64,000 bases of DNA from Aquimarina mycalae (lineage in GTDB: Bacteria; Bacteroidota; Bacteroidia; Flavobacteriales; Flavobacteriaceae): contig NZ_JARYGY010000002.1 in NCBI RefSeq assembly GCF_029906345.1, positions 339,901 to 403,900 of the forward strand, given 5' to 3'. The position numbers and the translations under genes were made by a program. Positions 18,512 through 28,920 of the stretch are shown piece by piece. The stretch's first letter is position 1. The number at the start of each line of letters is the position of its first letter. The notes beneath the pieces are model-generated. The model saw only the letters and a program-made list of their open reading frames with translations, was not told the origin of the DNA and did no database searches.

Positions 18512-21205
18512 CTAGTCTATAAGATTGGGGTTTAGCCATTTTTTAGCATACTCAAAATCTATATTTTTCCTTGTTGCAAAATCTTTGACCTGATCTTCTT
18601 TGATTTTTCCTAGTCCAAAATACCTTGCTTCTGGATTAGCAAAATAGTAACCAGATACAGATGCAGCTGGCCACATCGCCAAGCCTTCTGTAAGCTCTAC
18701 ACCTATTTTATTTTTAACTTGCAGTACCTCCCAAATCGTTAACTTCTCTAAATGATCTGGACATGCTGGGTATCCTGGTGCAGGTCTAATTCCTTTATAT
18801 GATTCCTTAATTAACTCTTCATTAGTAAATTGTTCATCACTTGCATATCCCCAATCTTCTTTACGAATTTTATGGTGTAAATATTCTGCAAATGCTTCCG
18901 CTAAACGATCAGCTAATGCTTTTATCATAATCGAATTATAATCATCGTGATCCGCCTCGAAAGCCTCTGCCAATTCTTTGGTACCGAATCCAGTTGTTAC
19001 GCAAAAACACCCTACATAATCCTGTTTCCCTGACTCTTTTGGTGCAATAAAATCTGCTAACGCAAAATTGGGTTTCCCAGCGTGTTTTTTAAGCTGCTGT
19101 CGAAGTGTTCTAAATTTAAAATCTCCTGAACCTGAAGTAAGCTGAATATCATCGTCATTTACCGTATTTGCTTCAAACAAACCATAGATTGCTTTTGCTC
19201 CTAATAGTTTTTCCTTAAATACTTTTTGTAATAACTCTTGTGCATCTTTAAACAAAGAAGTTGCTTGCTCTCCCACTACATTATCTTTCAAAATAGCTGG
19301 ATATTTACCATGTAAATCCCATGATCTAAAGAACGGAGTCCAATCAATATAAGGTTCTAATTTCTTTAAATCAAAATCTTCTATAACCTGAGGACCTAAC
19401 TTATTAGGTTTACTTATTTCAGAAGAATTCCAATCAATTATATATTTATTTTTTCGAGCCTCTTCAATAGTTAAATATTCTTTTTGTTTGGTTCTTTTAA
19501 GAAAACCTTCTCTAAACTTTTCATAATCTTCTTTCAGATCTCCTACATATTTCTGGTTACTTCTTTTGTTTAATAGATCTCCAACTACTGTAACAGCTCT
19601 AGAAGCATCATTCACATGTACCACCGCATTTTTATACTGTGGATCAATCTTAACCGCAGTATGTGCTTTGGATGTAGTTGCTCCTCCAATAAGTAAAGGA
19701 ACTTTAAAGTTTCTACGTTCCATTTCTTTAGCTAAAAACACCATTTCATCTAAAGAAGGGGTGATTAGTCCACTTAACCCTATAACATCTACTTGTTCAT
19801 CAATAGCAGTTTGGATTATCTTTTCTGGGGGCACCATAACACCTAAATCTACAATCTCATAATTATTACAACCAAGTACTACAGATACAATATTTTTACC
19901 TATATCATGAACATCTCCTTTTACGGTTGCCATTAAGACTTTCCCTGCAGAACCATTTCCTTCTGCTAATTCAGGGTTTTTCCTTTTTTCTTCTTCTATA
20001 TAAGGTAAAAGATATGCTACTGCTTTTTTCATTACTCTAGCAGATTTTACCACCTGAGGCAAAAACATTTTACCAGAACCAAAAAGATCTCCTACCACAT
20101 TCATACCAGCCATTAAATTCCCCTCAATTACTTCTATTGGCTTTTCAGCTGCTTGCCTTGCTTCCTCAACATCATCCACAATATATTGGTCAATTCCTTT
20201 GACCAACGCCCTTGTGATTCTATTTTGTAATGATTCTTCTCTCCAGGATAGGTCAATAGTTTTTTCTTTACTAGTACCTACTACAGTTTCGGCAAAATCC
20301 AAAAGCCTTTCTGTAGCATCATCTCTACGATCCAGAATTACATCTTCTACGTGTTCTAATAAATCTTTAGGAATGTCATCATAAACCTCAAGCATTGCTG
20401 GATTTACGATTCCCATATTCATTCCAGCCTGAATAGCATGATACAAAAACACAGAATGCATTGCTTCACGAACAGGATTGTTCCCTCTAAAAGAGAAAGA
20501 AACATTGCTTACTCCACCACTAACACTACAATGTGGTAGATTCTCTCTTACCCATTTTGTTGCTTCGATAAAATCGATTGCATTTTTGCGATGTTCTTCC
20601 ATTCCCGTAGCGACAGGAAATATATTAAGGTCAAAAATGATGTCTTCTGGAGGGAAGTTCACCTGATTTACCAAAATATCATATGACCGCTTAGAAATTT
20701 CAATACGACGCTGGTAATTATCTGCCTGCCCAACCTCATCAAATGCCATAATAATAACAGCTGCGCCATATCGCTTGATCTTTTTGGCATGGGAAATAAA
20801 CTCTTCTTCACCTTCTTTAAGACTAATAGAATTTACCACACATTTTCCTTGAACCACTTGTAGGCCAGCTTCTATAATATCCCATTTAGAACTATCTATC
20901 ATTATTGGAACTCTAGCGATATCAGGTTCTGCCATAATTAGATTTAGAAATCTAACCATTGCTTCTTTACCATCAATCAAACCATCATCCATATTGATAT
21001 CAATCACCTGCGCACCGCCTTCTACCTGATGCCTTGCGATATCTAAAGCTTCATCAAACTTTTCTTCTTTTACCAAACGCAGGAACTTACGCGAACCTGC
21101 CACATTAGTTCGCTCACCAACATTAATGAAATTGGTTTCTGCTGAAACTATCATCGGTTCCAGTCCAGATAATTTTAGATATTTTCTTCTTTGCTCCGTC
21201 TTCAT
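18512..21205 (-). CDS. metH: Methionine synthase, folate/cobalamin/activation part
   Basis: An 897-residue protein equal to the C-terminal three quarters of canonical cobalamin-dependent MetH. A pterin-binding domain covers about residues 1-290 ([25 protein letters not shown]), the B12 cap and Rossmann module about 310-560 ([20 protein letters not shown], whose His is the lower cobalt ligand), and the AdoMet activation domain about 580-890 ([17 protein letters not shown]). The homocysteine-binding module is encoded by the separate gene 3 bp upstream. Splitting at this linker is frequent in Bacteroidota and is not a frameshift: both parts have clean ends. Confidence 0.95.
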   Translation of the reverse strand: MKTEQRRKYLKLSGLEPMIVSAETNFINVGERTNVAGSRKFLRLVKEEKFDEALDIARHQVEGGAQVIDINMDDGLIDGKEAMVRFLNLIMAEPDIARVPIMIDSSKWDIIEAGLQVVQGKCVVNSISLKEGEEEFISHAKKIKRYGAAVIIMAFDEVGQADNYQRRIEISKRSYDILVNQVNFPPEDIIFDLNIFPVATGMEEHRKNAIDFIEATKWVRENLPHCSVSGGVSNVSFSFRGNNPVREAMHSVFLYHAIQAGMNMGIVNPAMLEVYDDIPKDLLEHVEDVILDRRDDATERLLDFAETVVGTSKEKTIDLSWREESLQNRITRALVKGIDQYIVDDVEEARQAAEKPIEVIEGNLMAGMNVVGDLFGSGKMFLPQVVKSARVMKKAVAYLLPYIEEEKRKNPELAEGNGSAGKVLMATVKGDVHDIGKNIVSVVLGCNNYEIVDLGVMVPPEKIIQTAIDEQVDVIGLSGLITPSLDEMVFLAKEMERRNFKVPLLIGGATTSKAHTAVKIDPQYKNAVVHVNDASRAVTVVGDLLNKRSNQKYVGDLKEDYEKFREGFLKRTKQKEYLTIEEARKNKYIIDWNSSEISKPNKLGPQVIEDFDLKKLEPYIDWTPFFRSWDLHGKYPAILKDNVVGEQATSLFKDAQELLQKVFKEKLLGAKAIYGLFEANTVNDDDIQLTSGSGDFKFRTLRQQLKKHAGKPNFALADFIAPKESGKQDYVGCFCVTTGFGTKELAEAFEADHDDYNSIMIKALADRLAEAFAEYLHHKIRKEDWGYASDEQFTNEELIKESYKGIRPAPGYPACPDHLEKLTIWEVLQVKNKIGVELTEGLAMWPAASVSGYYFANPEARYFGLGKIKEDQVKDFATRKNIDFEYAKKWLNPNLID

Positions 21206-21208
21206 AAT

Positions 21209-22210
21209 CTATGCTAAAACTTCTACAGTTCTTGGTTTATAGTTTTTAGCCAGTTCGGCAATTGCTTTAATATGCTCTGGTGTTGTTCCACAACATCCTC
21301 CTATAATATTTACTAAACTTTTATCCATGTATTCCTTAATCTGGGATGCCATTTGTTCGGGAGTTTCATCGTATTCCCCAAAAGCATTAGGTAAACCTGC
21401 ATTAGGATGTGCAGAAATTCCAAAGCTTGCTTTTTTAGCCAATACTTCTAAATGTGGTGTTAATTGACTTGCTCCCAAAGCGCAATTAAAACCAACTGAT
21501 AACATCGGAATATGCGATACTGAAATCAAAAAAGCTTCTGCAGTTTGCCCAGATAATGTACGACCACTTGCATCTGTAATCGTACCACTGATCATAATCG
21601 GAACTTCAATATTTCTTTCGTCTTTTACCTCTTCGATTGCAAAAAGTGCTGCTTTAGCATTCAAGGTATCAAAAATAGTTTCTACAAGTAGAATATCGGA
21701 TCCTCCATCTAATAGTGCTTCTACTTGTTGCTTATATGCTACCCTTAGTTCATCAAAAGTAACTGCCCTAAAACCAGGATCATTTACATCGGGTGACATA
21801 CTTGCTGTTCTATTAGTAGGACCAATAGAACCCGCTACAAAACGAGGTTTATGAGGTTCTTTTTTAGTAAATTCTTCAGCAACTTCCTTAGCAATCTTTG
21901 CAGATTCATAATTCAATTCATATACTAAATCTTCCATTTCATAATCAGCCATAGCTATGGTAGTTCCTGAGAATGTATTGGTTTCTACAATATCCGCTCC
22001 AGCTTCAAAATACAATCGATGTACTTCTTTTATTGCTTCGGGTTGTGTAATGCTTAACAAATCATTATTACCTTGAACTGGAACTGGCCAATCCTTAAAT
22101 CGCTCTCCTCTAAAATCTTCCTCTGTATACTTATGACGTTGTAGCATGGTTCCCATAGCTCCATCAAGCACAAGAATTCTTTCTTCCAGTATTTTTTTTA
22201 TATCTCTCAT
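21209..22210 (-). CDS. metH: Methionine synthase, homocysteine-binding part
   Basis: A 333-residue homocysteine S-methyltransferase domain. [19 protein letters not shown] opens the barrel, and the zinc ligands lie in GFNCALG and [10 protein letters not shown]. It must act with the pterin/B12 protein encoded directly downstream. A 161-bp untranslated stretch separates its start from a SAM-I aptamer, so the operon should be shut off when SAM is abundant. The alternative label, a free-standing homocysteine methyltransferase, is unlikely because of the neighbour. Confidence 0.93.
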   Translation of the reverse strand: MRDIKKILEERILVLDGAMGTMLQRHKYTEEDFRGERFKDWPVPVQGNNDLLSITQPEAIKEVHRLYFEAGADIVETNTFSGTTIAMADYEMEDLVYELNYESAKIAKEVAEEFTKKEPHKPRFVAGSIGPTNRTASMSPDVNDPGFRAVTFDELRVAYKQQVEALLDGGSDILLVETIFDTLNAKAALFAIEEVKDERNIEVPIMISGTITDASGRTLSGQTAEAFLISVSHIPMLSVGFNCALGASQLTPHLEVLAKKASFGISAHPNAGLPNAFGEYDETPEQMASQIKEYMDKSLVNIIGGCCGTTPEHIKAIAELAKNYKPRTVEVLA

Positions 22211-22246
22211 TTACTTTATCAGGCTAAGCTTATCAAAGCTTTTTAA

Positions 22247-22290
22247 ATACTAACCTAAACACTGCGACATACTCAGTGTGACGTTAGTAT
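22247..22290. repeat. REP-like inverted repeat in the metH leader
   Basis: The outer arms ATACTAAC/GTTAGTAT enclose inner arms ACACTG/CAGTGT around the loop CGACATACT. Read on the minus strand, the core GTCACACTGAG-TATGTCGCAGTG resembles the GTCACTTCGAG-CGTAGTCGAGAAG core found at 34131-34154. No T run follows, so it is probably not a terminator. Confidence 0.5.
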
Positions 22291-22370
22291 ATAACATTAA
22301 GTTTCTTTTATTAAAGAACTAAATATATCAAGAAAAATAAATGGAAAATAGCCAAAGGCTATGAATCATA

Positions 22371-22472
22371 GTTATCTATTTTGCTTTATGCAAATAGAAT
22401 GTAGCACCTTCTTTAACAGATAAAGGGTTGCTAAGGTATCATAGGGTCTATTCCCTCCACCTTTCTTGATAA
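22371..22472 (-). promoter_or_regulatory. SAM-I (S-box) riboswitch upstream of metH
   Basis: On the minus strand P1 closes GTTATC with GATAAC. The conserved strings GGTGGAGGGA, GACCCTATGA, TTAGCAACC and GGTGCTA occur in S-box order and spacing. Two core positions differ from the usual sequence and from the second S-box at 39030-39131: GAAACC is GATACC, and GGTGCTAA is GGTGCTAC. Just after P1 the hairpins CTATG/CATAG and ATAGCC/GGCTAT (22348-22362) overlap and could be alternatives, the latter followed by a T-rich tract. Binding SAM should lower expression of metH and metF. Confidence 0.9.
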
Positions 22473-22631
22473 CATTTAAATAAATTTATGAACTAAACAG
22501 CTAATACTGTTTTCTTCTTACAAAGAAAAGGTATACCCTTTAGTTTTGCAAGTTTATTATATGTTTTTACGATTTAGGAGCTACACTTATACATAAATCA
22601 ATTAATTCCATATCATCTAGAATTTAATAAA

Positions 22632-23723
22632 TTAATCTATACAGGTGCTACATAAATTATAAACTACAATATTATTTGCTCCTCCATAAGTTCGTGTCTT
22701 GTAAACCATATTTGTTCCTTTCATGGTATTACCAATAACCGTATTATTATTTGAAGTTGCATTATTACTAGAATTTATCTCAAAAGACACTCCTACATTG
22801 TTGTTTCGATCTTTGGCACATAAAATCGTATTATTAGAAATATGCGAGTTTACAGACCCTATTAGCTTAATAATCGGATGATTTTCCGTACTCTCAGATG
22901 CTATCCAATTATTGGATAGTAACATCCCATCGGTATCCTTAACCTCGATTGCTGTTCTTTTTGTCAAATCTATAGTGCAATTAGATACATTCATACTAAG
23001 AATTCCTTCTGAATAAATTCCATAAGTTCCTGTTCCTAAAAACGAATTTGAAATCATTAGACCTTCTGCTTTATGTGAATTCAAATCTCTAATTATTCCA
23101 ATTGCAAATGACTCTCCACGGATATAGCTATTAGATATTTGATTATTAACACAAAAACCATAAAACCTAATACCTTGAGAAATCCAAGGATTCTCAGCAA
23201 GAGTATCATCCTCATTAATTAAAATTTTAACTTTATCTATTATAGAGTTATCCGTATACTTTAATTCAACACCAATTTTAACATTTTGAATCTTTAACGA
23301 CTCTAATTTAATATTCGCTAATCGATTATTAGCTTTACCAGAAACGTATATTCCAGTATAAGAATTTAAATCTTTAGCCTGACCTAAAACTAACATATCC
23401 TTAATCGTAACATTTCGAGAATTAATAAAAAAACCATTACTATTTCTAGGTTGAAAGGTAGTATTACCAGCTCCTTCACCTACAATTTCTATTGAATGAT
23501 TAATTTCAATAACTTTCTTTACAATATATTTACCCGCAGGGAAAAAAATTGTTCTATTAGGATTATCATCTATTATTCTTTGAATATCATCAGATTGATC
23601 TACACTTTGAGGTTGATTAGGATTTGCAAAAGGGTAAACACCGTGATCTGTAACATCTACATATTGCCCATATGTTATTATACCAAAGCAAAAGAAAATA
23701 AAAAAGCTAATTGTATTTTTCAT
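22632..23723 (-). CDS. Secreted right-handed beta-helix protein
   Basis: A 363-residue protein. The start at 23723 (signal KNTISFFIFFCFGIITYGQ) was preferred over an in-frame ATG 30 bp upstream. After the signal come VTDHGVYPFANP and a FFPAGKYIV motif typical of pectate-lyase-superfamily and GH55-like proteins, where the substrate-fold begins. Repeated short strands with Asn ladders follow (ISNSFLGTGTYGIYSEG, VSNCTIDL, SNNWIAS), making a parallel beta helix. No catalytic residues can be assigned, so the enzyme class (polysaccharide lyase or hydrolase) or a binding role stays open. It stands alone between the metH operon and the ferredoxin gene. Confidence 0.8.
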   Translation of the reverse strand: MKNTISFFIFFCFGIITYGQYVDVTDHGVYPFANPNQPQSVDQSDDIQRIIDDNPNRTIFFPAGKYIVKKVIEINHSIEIVGEGAGNTTFQPRNSNGFFINSRNVTIKDMLVLGQAKDLNSYTGIYVSGKANNRLANIKLESLKIQNVKIGVELKYTDNSIIDKVKILINEDDTLAENPWISQGIRFYGFCVNNQISNSYIRGESFAIGIIRDLNSHKAEGLMISNSFLGTGTYGIYSEGILSMNVSNCTIDLTKRTAIEVKDTDGMLLSNNWIASESTENHPIIKLIGSVNSHISNNTILCAKDRNNNVGVSFEINSSNNATSNNNTVIGNTMKGTNMVYKTRTYGGANNIVVYNLCSTCID

Positions 23724-23828
23724 AGTTTCATTAATTTTAAAAAGATTATTCATTTATCTATATATGTCTCTTGTTACATACATGTTACTATGAAATTCTA
23801 ACTATTTTTAAAAATGGGTGATTAATTT

Positions 23829-24149
23829 TTACGATTCAGGAGCTAATTCAATCTCTAAACCATCTAACTCAGGTGTAATTGGGATCTGACATCCCAATCT
23901 ACTATTATCTTCTACATAAAAAGCTTCTGCTAACATTAAATCTTCATCCTGACTCATTTCCGGAAGCTCATGATCAGATAAAACATAACACTGACAAGAA
24001 GCACACATGGCCATACCTCCACAAGTTCCCTCTACAGGAAGTTCATAAGCTTTACAAACCTCCATAAGGTTCATAGCCATATCTGTAGGAGCTTGTACCT
24101 CATGTAATTCTCCTTCTCTATCCTTTATCTTTATGGTAACATCTGACAT
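23829..24149 (-). CDS. [2Fe-2S] ferredoxin, adrenodoxin type
   Basis: A 106-residue ferredoxin. The cluster ligands are C-x5-C-x2-C in GTCGGMAMCASCQCY and a final Cys in LGCQIPIT. It lies 84 bp after the ferredoxin reductase gene and on the same strand as siroheme synthesis and sulfite reductase. That location suggests it carries electrons from the reductase to sulfite reductase, although this is inferred from position. Adrenodoxin-like ferredoxins also serve P450s and cluster assembly. Confidence 0.9.
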   Translation of the reverse strand: MSDVTIKIKDREGELHEVQAPTDMAMNLMEVCKAYELPVEGTCGGMAMCASCQCYVLSDHELPEMSQDEDLMLAEAFYVEDNSRLGCQIPITPELDGLEIELAPES

Positions 24150-24233
24150 AATATCCTCTTAATCGTATAAAAATCCTCGCAAATATACCTAAAATGATCA
24201 GTATGATTTGCGAGGAGTATGATATTATAAATT

Positions 24234-25289
24234 TTAAACTATTGCCTTAACAACTTCTTTTTTAGCTTCTTTTTTAGAACCATCAAATCCTTCGACTCCA
24301 CCAACAGTAGTATATTTCATTACATATTTTTTGTCTGGGAAAATTCTTTGATATGCACTTTGACACATAATGGCTGCTTCGTGAAATCCTGAAAGAATAA
24401 GTTTTAACTTCCCTTTATATGTATTCACATCTCCAATAGCATATATACCAGGTATATTTGTTTGATAATCATATGAATTATCTACTTTGATCGCATTTTT
24501 TTCTATTTCTAATCCCCAATCTCCAATAGGTCCTAATTTTGGCGACAATCCGAATAAAGGAATAAAATAATCAGTATCTACATGGATATCTCCTTCAGTT
24601 TTATGTTTGATTCCTACACATGTTACATGATCATCTCCTTTTAGCTCTTTCACTTCGGCTTCAGTAATTAGGTTTACTTTTCCTAACTTGGTCAATTCTG
24701 CAACTCTTTCTACTGAATCTAAGGCTCCTCGGAATTCATTTCTTCTATGTACCAATGTCACTTCACTCGCTACATCTGCCAAGAAAATTGTCCAATCCAA
24801 AGCAGAATCACCTCCTCCAGCAATCACCACTCTTTTATCTCTATAAACTTCTGGGTCACGGATAATATATGCTACTCCTTTATCTTCAAAATCTGTAATA
24901 TTAGGAATTGGAGGTTTACGCGGTTCAAAAGAACCTAATCCTCCAGCGATAGCAACTACAGGGGCATTATGTTTTGTTCCTTTGTTGGTAGTTACCAAAA
25001 AGGTATCATCCTCTAATTTCTCAATAGTTTCTGCTCTTTCTCCTAAAGTAAAACCAGGTTCAAAAGGCTTTATTTGTTCCATTAAATTATTCACCAAATC
25101 TCCTGCTAAAATCTCAGGAAATCCTGGAATATCATATATTGGTTTTTTTGGATATATCTCAGAGCACTGACCACCTGGTTGGGGTAATGCATCGATAAGA
25201 TGTGTTTTTAATTTTAGTAATCCTGCTTCAAAAACAGTGAATAACCCAGTGGGTCCCGCTCCAATGATTAGAATATCAGTCTTGATCAT
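24234..25289 (-). CDS. Ferredoxin--NADP reductase, thioredoxin-reductase-like
   Basis: A 351-residue FAD/NAD(P)H flavoprotein. The FAD motif GAGPTGLF is at the N terminus, the NAD(P) motif GGGDSALDW is in the middle and YAIGDVNTY is near the C terminus. It lacks the CxxC of thioredoxin reductase, as in TrxR-like ferredoxin reductases. The ATG at 25289 (MIKTDILIIGAG) is taken; one two codons upstream is equally possible. The start lies inside the 3' end of the siroheme synthase gene. With the ferredoxin downstream it is a likely electron supply to sulfite reductase. Confidence 0.88.
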   Translation of the reverse strand: MIKTDILIIGAGPTGLFTVFEAGLLKLKTHLIDALPQPGGQCSEIYPKKPIYDIPGFPEILAGDLVNNLMEQIKPFEPGFTLGERAETIEKLEDDTFLVTTNKGTKHNAPVVAIAGGLGSFEPRKPPIPNITDFEDKGVAYIIRDPEVYRDKRVVIAGGGDSALDWTIFLADVASEVTLVHRRNEFRGALDSVERVAELTKLGKVNLITEAEVKELKGDDHVTCVGIKHKTEGDIHVDTDYFIPLFGLSPKLGPIGDWGLEIEKNAIKVDNSYDYQTNIPGIYAIGDVNTYKGKLKLILSGFHEAAIMCQSAYQRIFPDKKYVMKYTTVGGVEGFDGSKKEAKKEVVKAIV

Positions 25290-25878
25290 GTTCAACTTCT
25301 TTTTTTCCTATTAATCCTTTAGTAAATTCGTTAAGTGTTTCCACTTTTTCTTCGAAATCACCTTTTATTGTTTTTCTATATTCGTTTAAATTCTTGACTA
25401 AATCATCTATATTTTCTGGAATTACTTCTTCAAAAAACTGACGTAGTCTTTTGGCTGTTGTTGGTGACTTTCCATTCGTAGAAATTGCCACTTTCACATT
25501 ACCTTTGGTCACAATACCTCCCATATAAAAATCACAATATGGCGGATTGTCCGCTACATTAACCAATTTACTTCTTTTCCTACAATCCTTATACACTTGT
25601 ATATTAACTTCAGGAACATCTGTAGTAGCGATCACAACATGTTTTCCTTTTAGAAAACGTTTGTGATATTTTTTTTTAATCATTTCTATCCCATACTTAT
25701 TTGCCAATACTACTGTATCTTCTCTATAGATTGGTGATACCATAGTAACAACAGCATCAGGGCTAGATTTTAATAAGAACGTAAGTTTTTCTTCAGCTAC
25801 ATTTCCACCTCCAACAATCAAAATTTCGAGGTTTTTAACTTTCAGAAAAACTGGATATAAATTATTTCTTTCTTCCAT
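25276..25878 (-). CDS. Precorrin-2 dehydrogenase / sirohydrochlorin ferrochelatase-like protein
   Basis: A 200-residue protein equal to the N-terminal CysG or Met8p-type module: NAD-binding VGGGNVAEEKL, then the catalytic region with NVADNPPYCDF and GNVKVAISTNGKSP. It oxidises precorrin-2 to sirohydrochlorin and may also insert iron to give siroheme, the cofactor of the sulfite reductase two genes upstream. It lies 21 bp after cobA. Whether it chelates iron itself cannot be decided here. Confidence 0.92.
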   Translation of the reverse strand: MEERNNLYPVFLKVKNLEILIVGGGNVAEEKLTFLLKSSPDAVVTMVSPIYREDTVVLANKYGIEMIKKKYHKRFLKGKHVVIATTDVPEVNIQVYKDCRKRSKLVNVADNPPYCDFYMGGIVTKGNVKVAISTNGKSPTTAKRLRQFFEEVIPENIDDLVKNLNEYRKTIKGDFEEKVETLNEFTKGLIGKKEVEHDQD

Positions 25879-25899
25879 CTTTATAGCTATCCTGAACTA

Positions 25900-26667
25900 T
25901 CAAGATACGATTTCTTCTTTTACTTCCCTATAAATTGTAGCTAATTTCGCTCTTTGCTCCACTACTTCACCAATCACAATAATAGCTGGAGAAGACAATT
26001 TTTTTTCTAAAACAACTTGTTCTATAGTGCTTATCGAACCAAACCCAAATTGCTCATTTTCAGTAGTTCCATTCTGAATAACAGCTACTGGAACATCCTG
26101 TTTATTTTCGGCTGCAAAGATACTAACTATTTCGTTTAACTTACTCATTCCCATTAAAATTACCACAGTTGCATTTGATTTTGCTGCCAGGCACACATCC
26201 TGTGATAATTTATGGGATTTTGTTGTTCCAGTAATCACCCAGAAACTCTCAGAGGAACCTCGTTTAGTTAATGGAATTCCTTGATATGCAGGAACTGCTA
26301 GCGATGATGATATTCCTGGAACCATGTATGTTTCTACTCCAAATTGTTGTACATAATCAATTTCTTCTGCTCCTCGACCAAAAATAAATGGATCCCCTCC
26401 TTTTAATCTCACGACGTGTCCATGACTTTTAGCCCTACTAATAATTAATTCATTAATTTGTTCTTGTTGATAAGCATAACATCCTTTTCTTTTTCCTACA
26501 AAAATCTTCTCCGCATTAATTGCATATTCTAGTAATGATTCATTGATAAGTGCATCGTACAACACCACATCTGCAGACTCTAATGCTTTGATTGCTTTTA
26601 GAGTAATCAAATCAGGATCTCCTGGACCTGCTCCTACTACCGTTAATTTTGGTGTTTTAATACTCAT
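25900..26667 (-). CDS. cobA: Uroporphyrinogen-III C-methyltransferase
   Basis: A 255-residue SAM-dependent methyltransferase that makes precorrin-2 from uroporphyrinogen III. Family motifs: VGAGPGDPDLITLKA at the N terminus, VVLYDALI, RLKGGDPFIFGRGAEE and GIPLTKRG. Stand-alone, without CysG fusion; the dehydrogenase is the next gene. Location after sulfite reductase (53 bp gap) ties it to siroheme supply and not to B12 synthesis. Confidence 0.95.
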   Translation of the reverse strand: MSIKTPKLTVVGAGPGDPDLITLKAIKALESADVVLYDALINESLLEYAINAEKIFVGKRKGCYAYQQEQINELIISRAKSHGHVVRLKGGDPFIFGRGAEEIDYVQQFGVETYMVPGISSSLAVPAYQGIPLTKRGSSESFWVITGTTKSHKLSQDVCLAAKSNATVVILMGMSKLNEIVSIFAAENKQDVPVAVIQNGTTENEQFGFGSISTIEQVVLEKKLSSPAIIVIGEVVEQRAKLATIYREVKEEIVS

Positions 26668-26720
26668 TTTTAATAACTTATTATCTTTACAATAAAGGTT
26701 TTATGGCTTTTGTAAAGGTA

Positions 26721-28811
26721 TTACACATTTTCTACTTCTAATGCTCTAAATGCTTGCACTTTTTGTAAAAATTGCCCTGCTTTTTTAATATAATCCACTG
26801 CAAAATCTCTGTTTGGTGCATTTTTCTGAAGTTGATATATTAAATCTGCAAACGTTCCTTCGAGGTTAATCTTTCCGCTAGCTACAAATTCTTCGTCAAA
26901 TTGACTTATGATTCCAGCGTGCGTATTGGTCTTTTTATTCTCTGCTAGTAATAATGCCTTCGCAGAATTTACTAACGAACTATATGCATGATATACTGCA
27001 TCAGAATATATTTCATCCTCAAATGATCTTTTTGCATTTTCAATTTTTTCTTCACTCTCTAAAAACAATGTAGCAATTAAATCAATAACTACACCTGCAC
27101 ATTCTCCAACTCCTATGGCCTTTACATATTCCTCTTCGGTTCCCCAATCAATAAAATCTTCTTGGGTAAGATTATCTACATTAGACAAGTCTGTCAAGAA
27201 ATCATAAAAATACTTCTCTCCTTTATTTTCATAATAATCTACAAAAGTCTTACCGTTTGCATTTTCTTCAAAATCATTAAGAATTCTGCGTAATGCTTCT
27301 GGTCCTCTTCTACTTGGAATTTTCACTACTTTATCTGCAAAACGACCTTTTCCGTTACCTAGATTTCCTCCTCCTAGCAATACCTGTAATGCTGGAGCAA
27401 CCAGTTTATCTTTAGTTCTTACAGACATTCCCTGAAAACCGATATTTGCCATGTTGTGCTGTCCACAAGCATTCATACAACCACTGATCTTAATGACCAG
27501 ATCCTCTTTTTCTAAATATTGAGGATACTCGGTTTTAATAACTCTTTCTAATTCTTCTGCAATACCTGTACTACTGGATATACCTAAGTTACAAGTATCT
27601 GTACCTGGACAAGCTGTAATATCAATTGCTTTGTTGTATCCAGCTTCTACAAACCCAAGTTTCTCTAATTCCTGATAGAAAAACGGAAGTAACTCTTCTT
27701 TTACAAAAGGAATTAATATGTTTTGACGCAGCGATAATCTAATTTCTCCAGCAGCATATTTCTCCACTAGATTTGCAAGTAATCTTGCTTTATCTGTATA
27801 GAAATCACCTAATAACACTTTAATTCCTATAGCAACATATCCTTCTTGTTTTTGCTGAATTACGTTTGTAGATTTCCATAAATCAAAGGCTTTTTGATCT
27901 GTAATTTCTGATTTTGGAGTTTCCACAGAAACAGGAACTGATGCAACATAGGCTTCAGCATCTATTGCAACAGTTTTTTGAGCAATCGCATTTTGTTCTG
28001 CTTCTACTAATTCCTTAAAAGCTTCAACACCTATATCTTTTACCAAAAATTTCATTCTCGCTTTGGCTCTACTTTTACGTTCTCCATGACGATCAAAAAT
28101 TCTTAATACACCTTCCATTAATGGAATAATTTTATTAGATGGTAAAAAGCTATATAATTCATCTGCATGTCTTGGTTGAGAACCTAATCCTCCAGCCAAC
28201 ATTACTTTAAATCCTCTTACTCCGTTTTCAATTTTGGCGATAAAACCAAGATCGTGCATGTATGATAATCCTGTATCTTCTTCAGTTCCTGAGAAAGATA
28301 CTTTGAACTTACGCCCCATTTCTTGACATATTGGATTCCTTAAAAAGAAACGAAACAATGCATCTGCATAAGGAGATACATCAAAAGGTTCTTTTGGATC
28401 GATCCCAGCTGTTTCTGAAGCTGTTACATTACGAACTGTATTACCACAAGCTTCTCTTAAAGTCACATCATCTTTCTCTAATTCTGCCCAAAGCTCTGGT
28501 GTTCTATTTAGATCGACATAATGAATCTGAATATCCTGACGTGTAGTGATATGCAATCTTCCTCTGGAATACTCATCCGACACCTCACAAATTCTTCTTA
28601 ATTGATTGCTTAATACTTTACCATATGGTAATTTAATACGAATCATTTGCACACCTTCTTGTCGCTGCCCATAAACTCCACGAGCCAAACGAAGGCTACG
28701 AAATTTCTCTTCATCAATCTTCCCTTTATGAAATTGCTCAATCTTATTAGCTAATTCTATAACGTCTTTTTGGACAATCGGGTTTTCTATTTCTGTTCTA
28801 AAACTTTGCAT
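26721..28811 (-). CDS. Siroheme sulfite reductase with C-terminal HEPN-like domain
   Basis: A 696-residue protein. Residues 1 to about 555 contain the duplicated nitrite/sulfite reductase ferredoxin-like halves and the siroheme/[4Fe-4S] ligands: CPGTDTCNLG and GCMNACGQHN. It reduces sulfite to sulfide with six electrons. Residues about 565-690 are a helical extension with YSDAVYHAYSSLVNSAKALL, resembling a HEPN domain; the RNase-type R-x4-6-H motif is not evident. There is no CysJ-type flavoprotein in the window, so electrons probably come from ferredoxin. Nitrite reductase is the alternative, but the cysDNH neighbourhood argues for sulfite. Confidence 0.9.
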   Translation of the reverse strand: MQSFRTEIENPIVQKDVIELANKIEQFHKGKIDEEKFRSLRLARGVYGQRQEGVQMIRIKLPYGKVLSNQLRRICEVSDEYSRGRLHITTRQDIQIHYVDLNRTPELWAELEKDDVTLREACGNTVRNVTASETAGIDPKEPFDVSPYADALFRFFLRNPICQEMGRKFKVSFSGTEEDTGLSYMHDLGFIAKIENGVRGFKVMLAGGLGSQPRHADELYSFLPSNKIIPLMEGVLRIFDRHGERKSRAKARMKFLVKDIGVEAFKELVEAEQNAIAQKTVAIDAEAYVASVPVSVETPKSEITDQKAFDLWKSTNVIQQKQEGYVAIGIKVLLGDFYTDKARLLANLVEKYAAGEIRLSLRQNILIPFVKEELLPFFYQELEKLGFVEAGYNKAIDITACPGTDTCNLGISSSTGIAEELERVIKTEYPQYLEKEDLVIKISGCMNACGQHNMANIGFQGMSVRTKDKLVAPALQVLLGGGNLGNGKGRFADKVVKIPSRRGPEALRRILNDFEENANGKTFVDYYENKGEKYFYDFLTDLSNVDNLTQEDFIDWGTEEEYVKAIGVGECAGVVIDLIATLFLESEEKIENAKRSFEDEIYSDAVYHAYSSLVNSAKALLLAENKKTNTHAGIISQFDEEFVASGKINLEGTFADLIYQLQKNAPNRDFAVDYIKKAGQFLQKVQAFRALEVENV

Positions 28812-28920
28812 TTTTTTTCGTATTTCAACCTTTAAAAAAAGGATATAGTTATGACTTTTGTGTAAAGGTTTTTAATTCTAAAAATTCTTGTTTTTTTCTT
28901 CTCAGCAACAAGGCTTTTAT

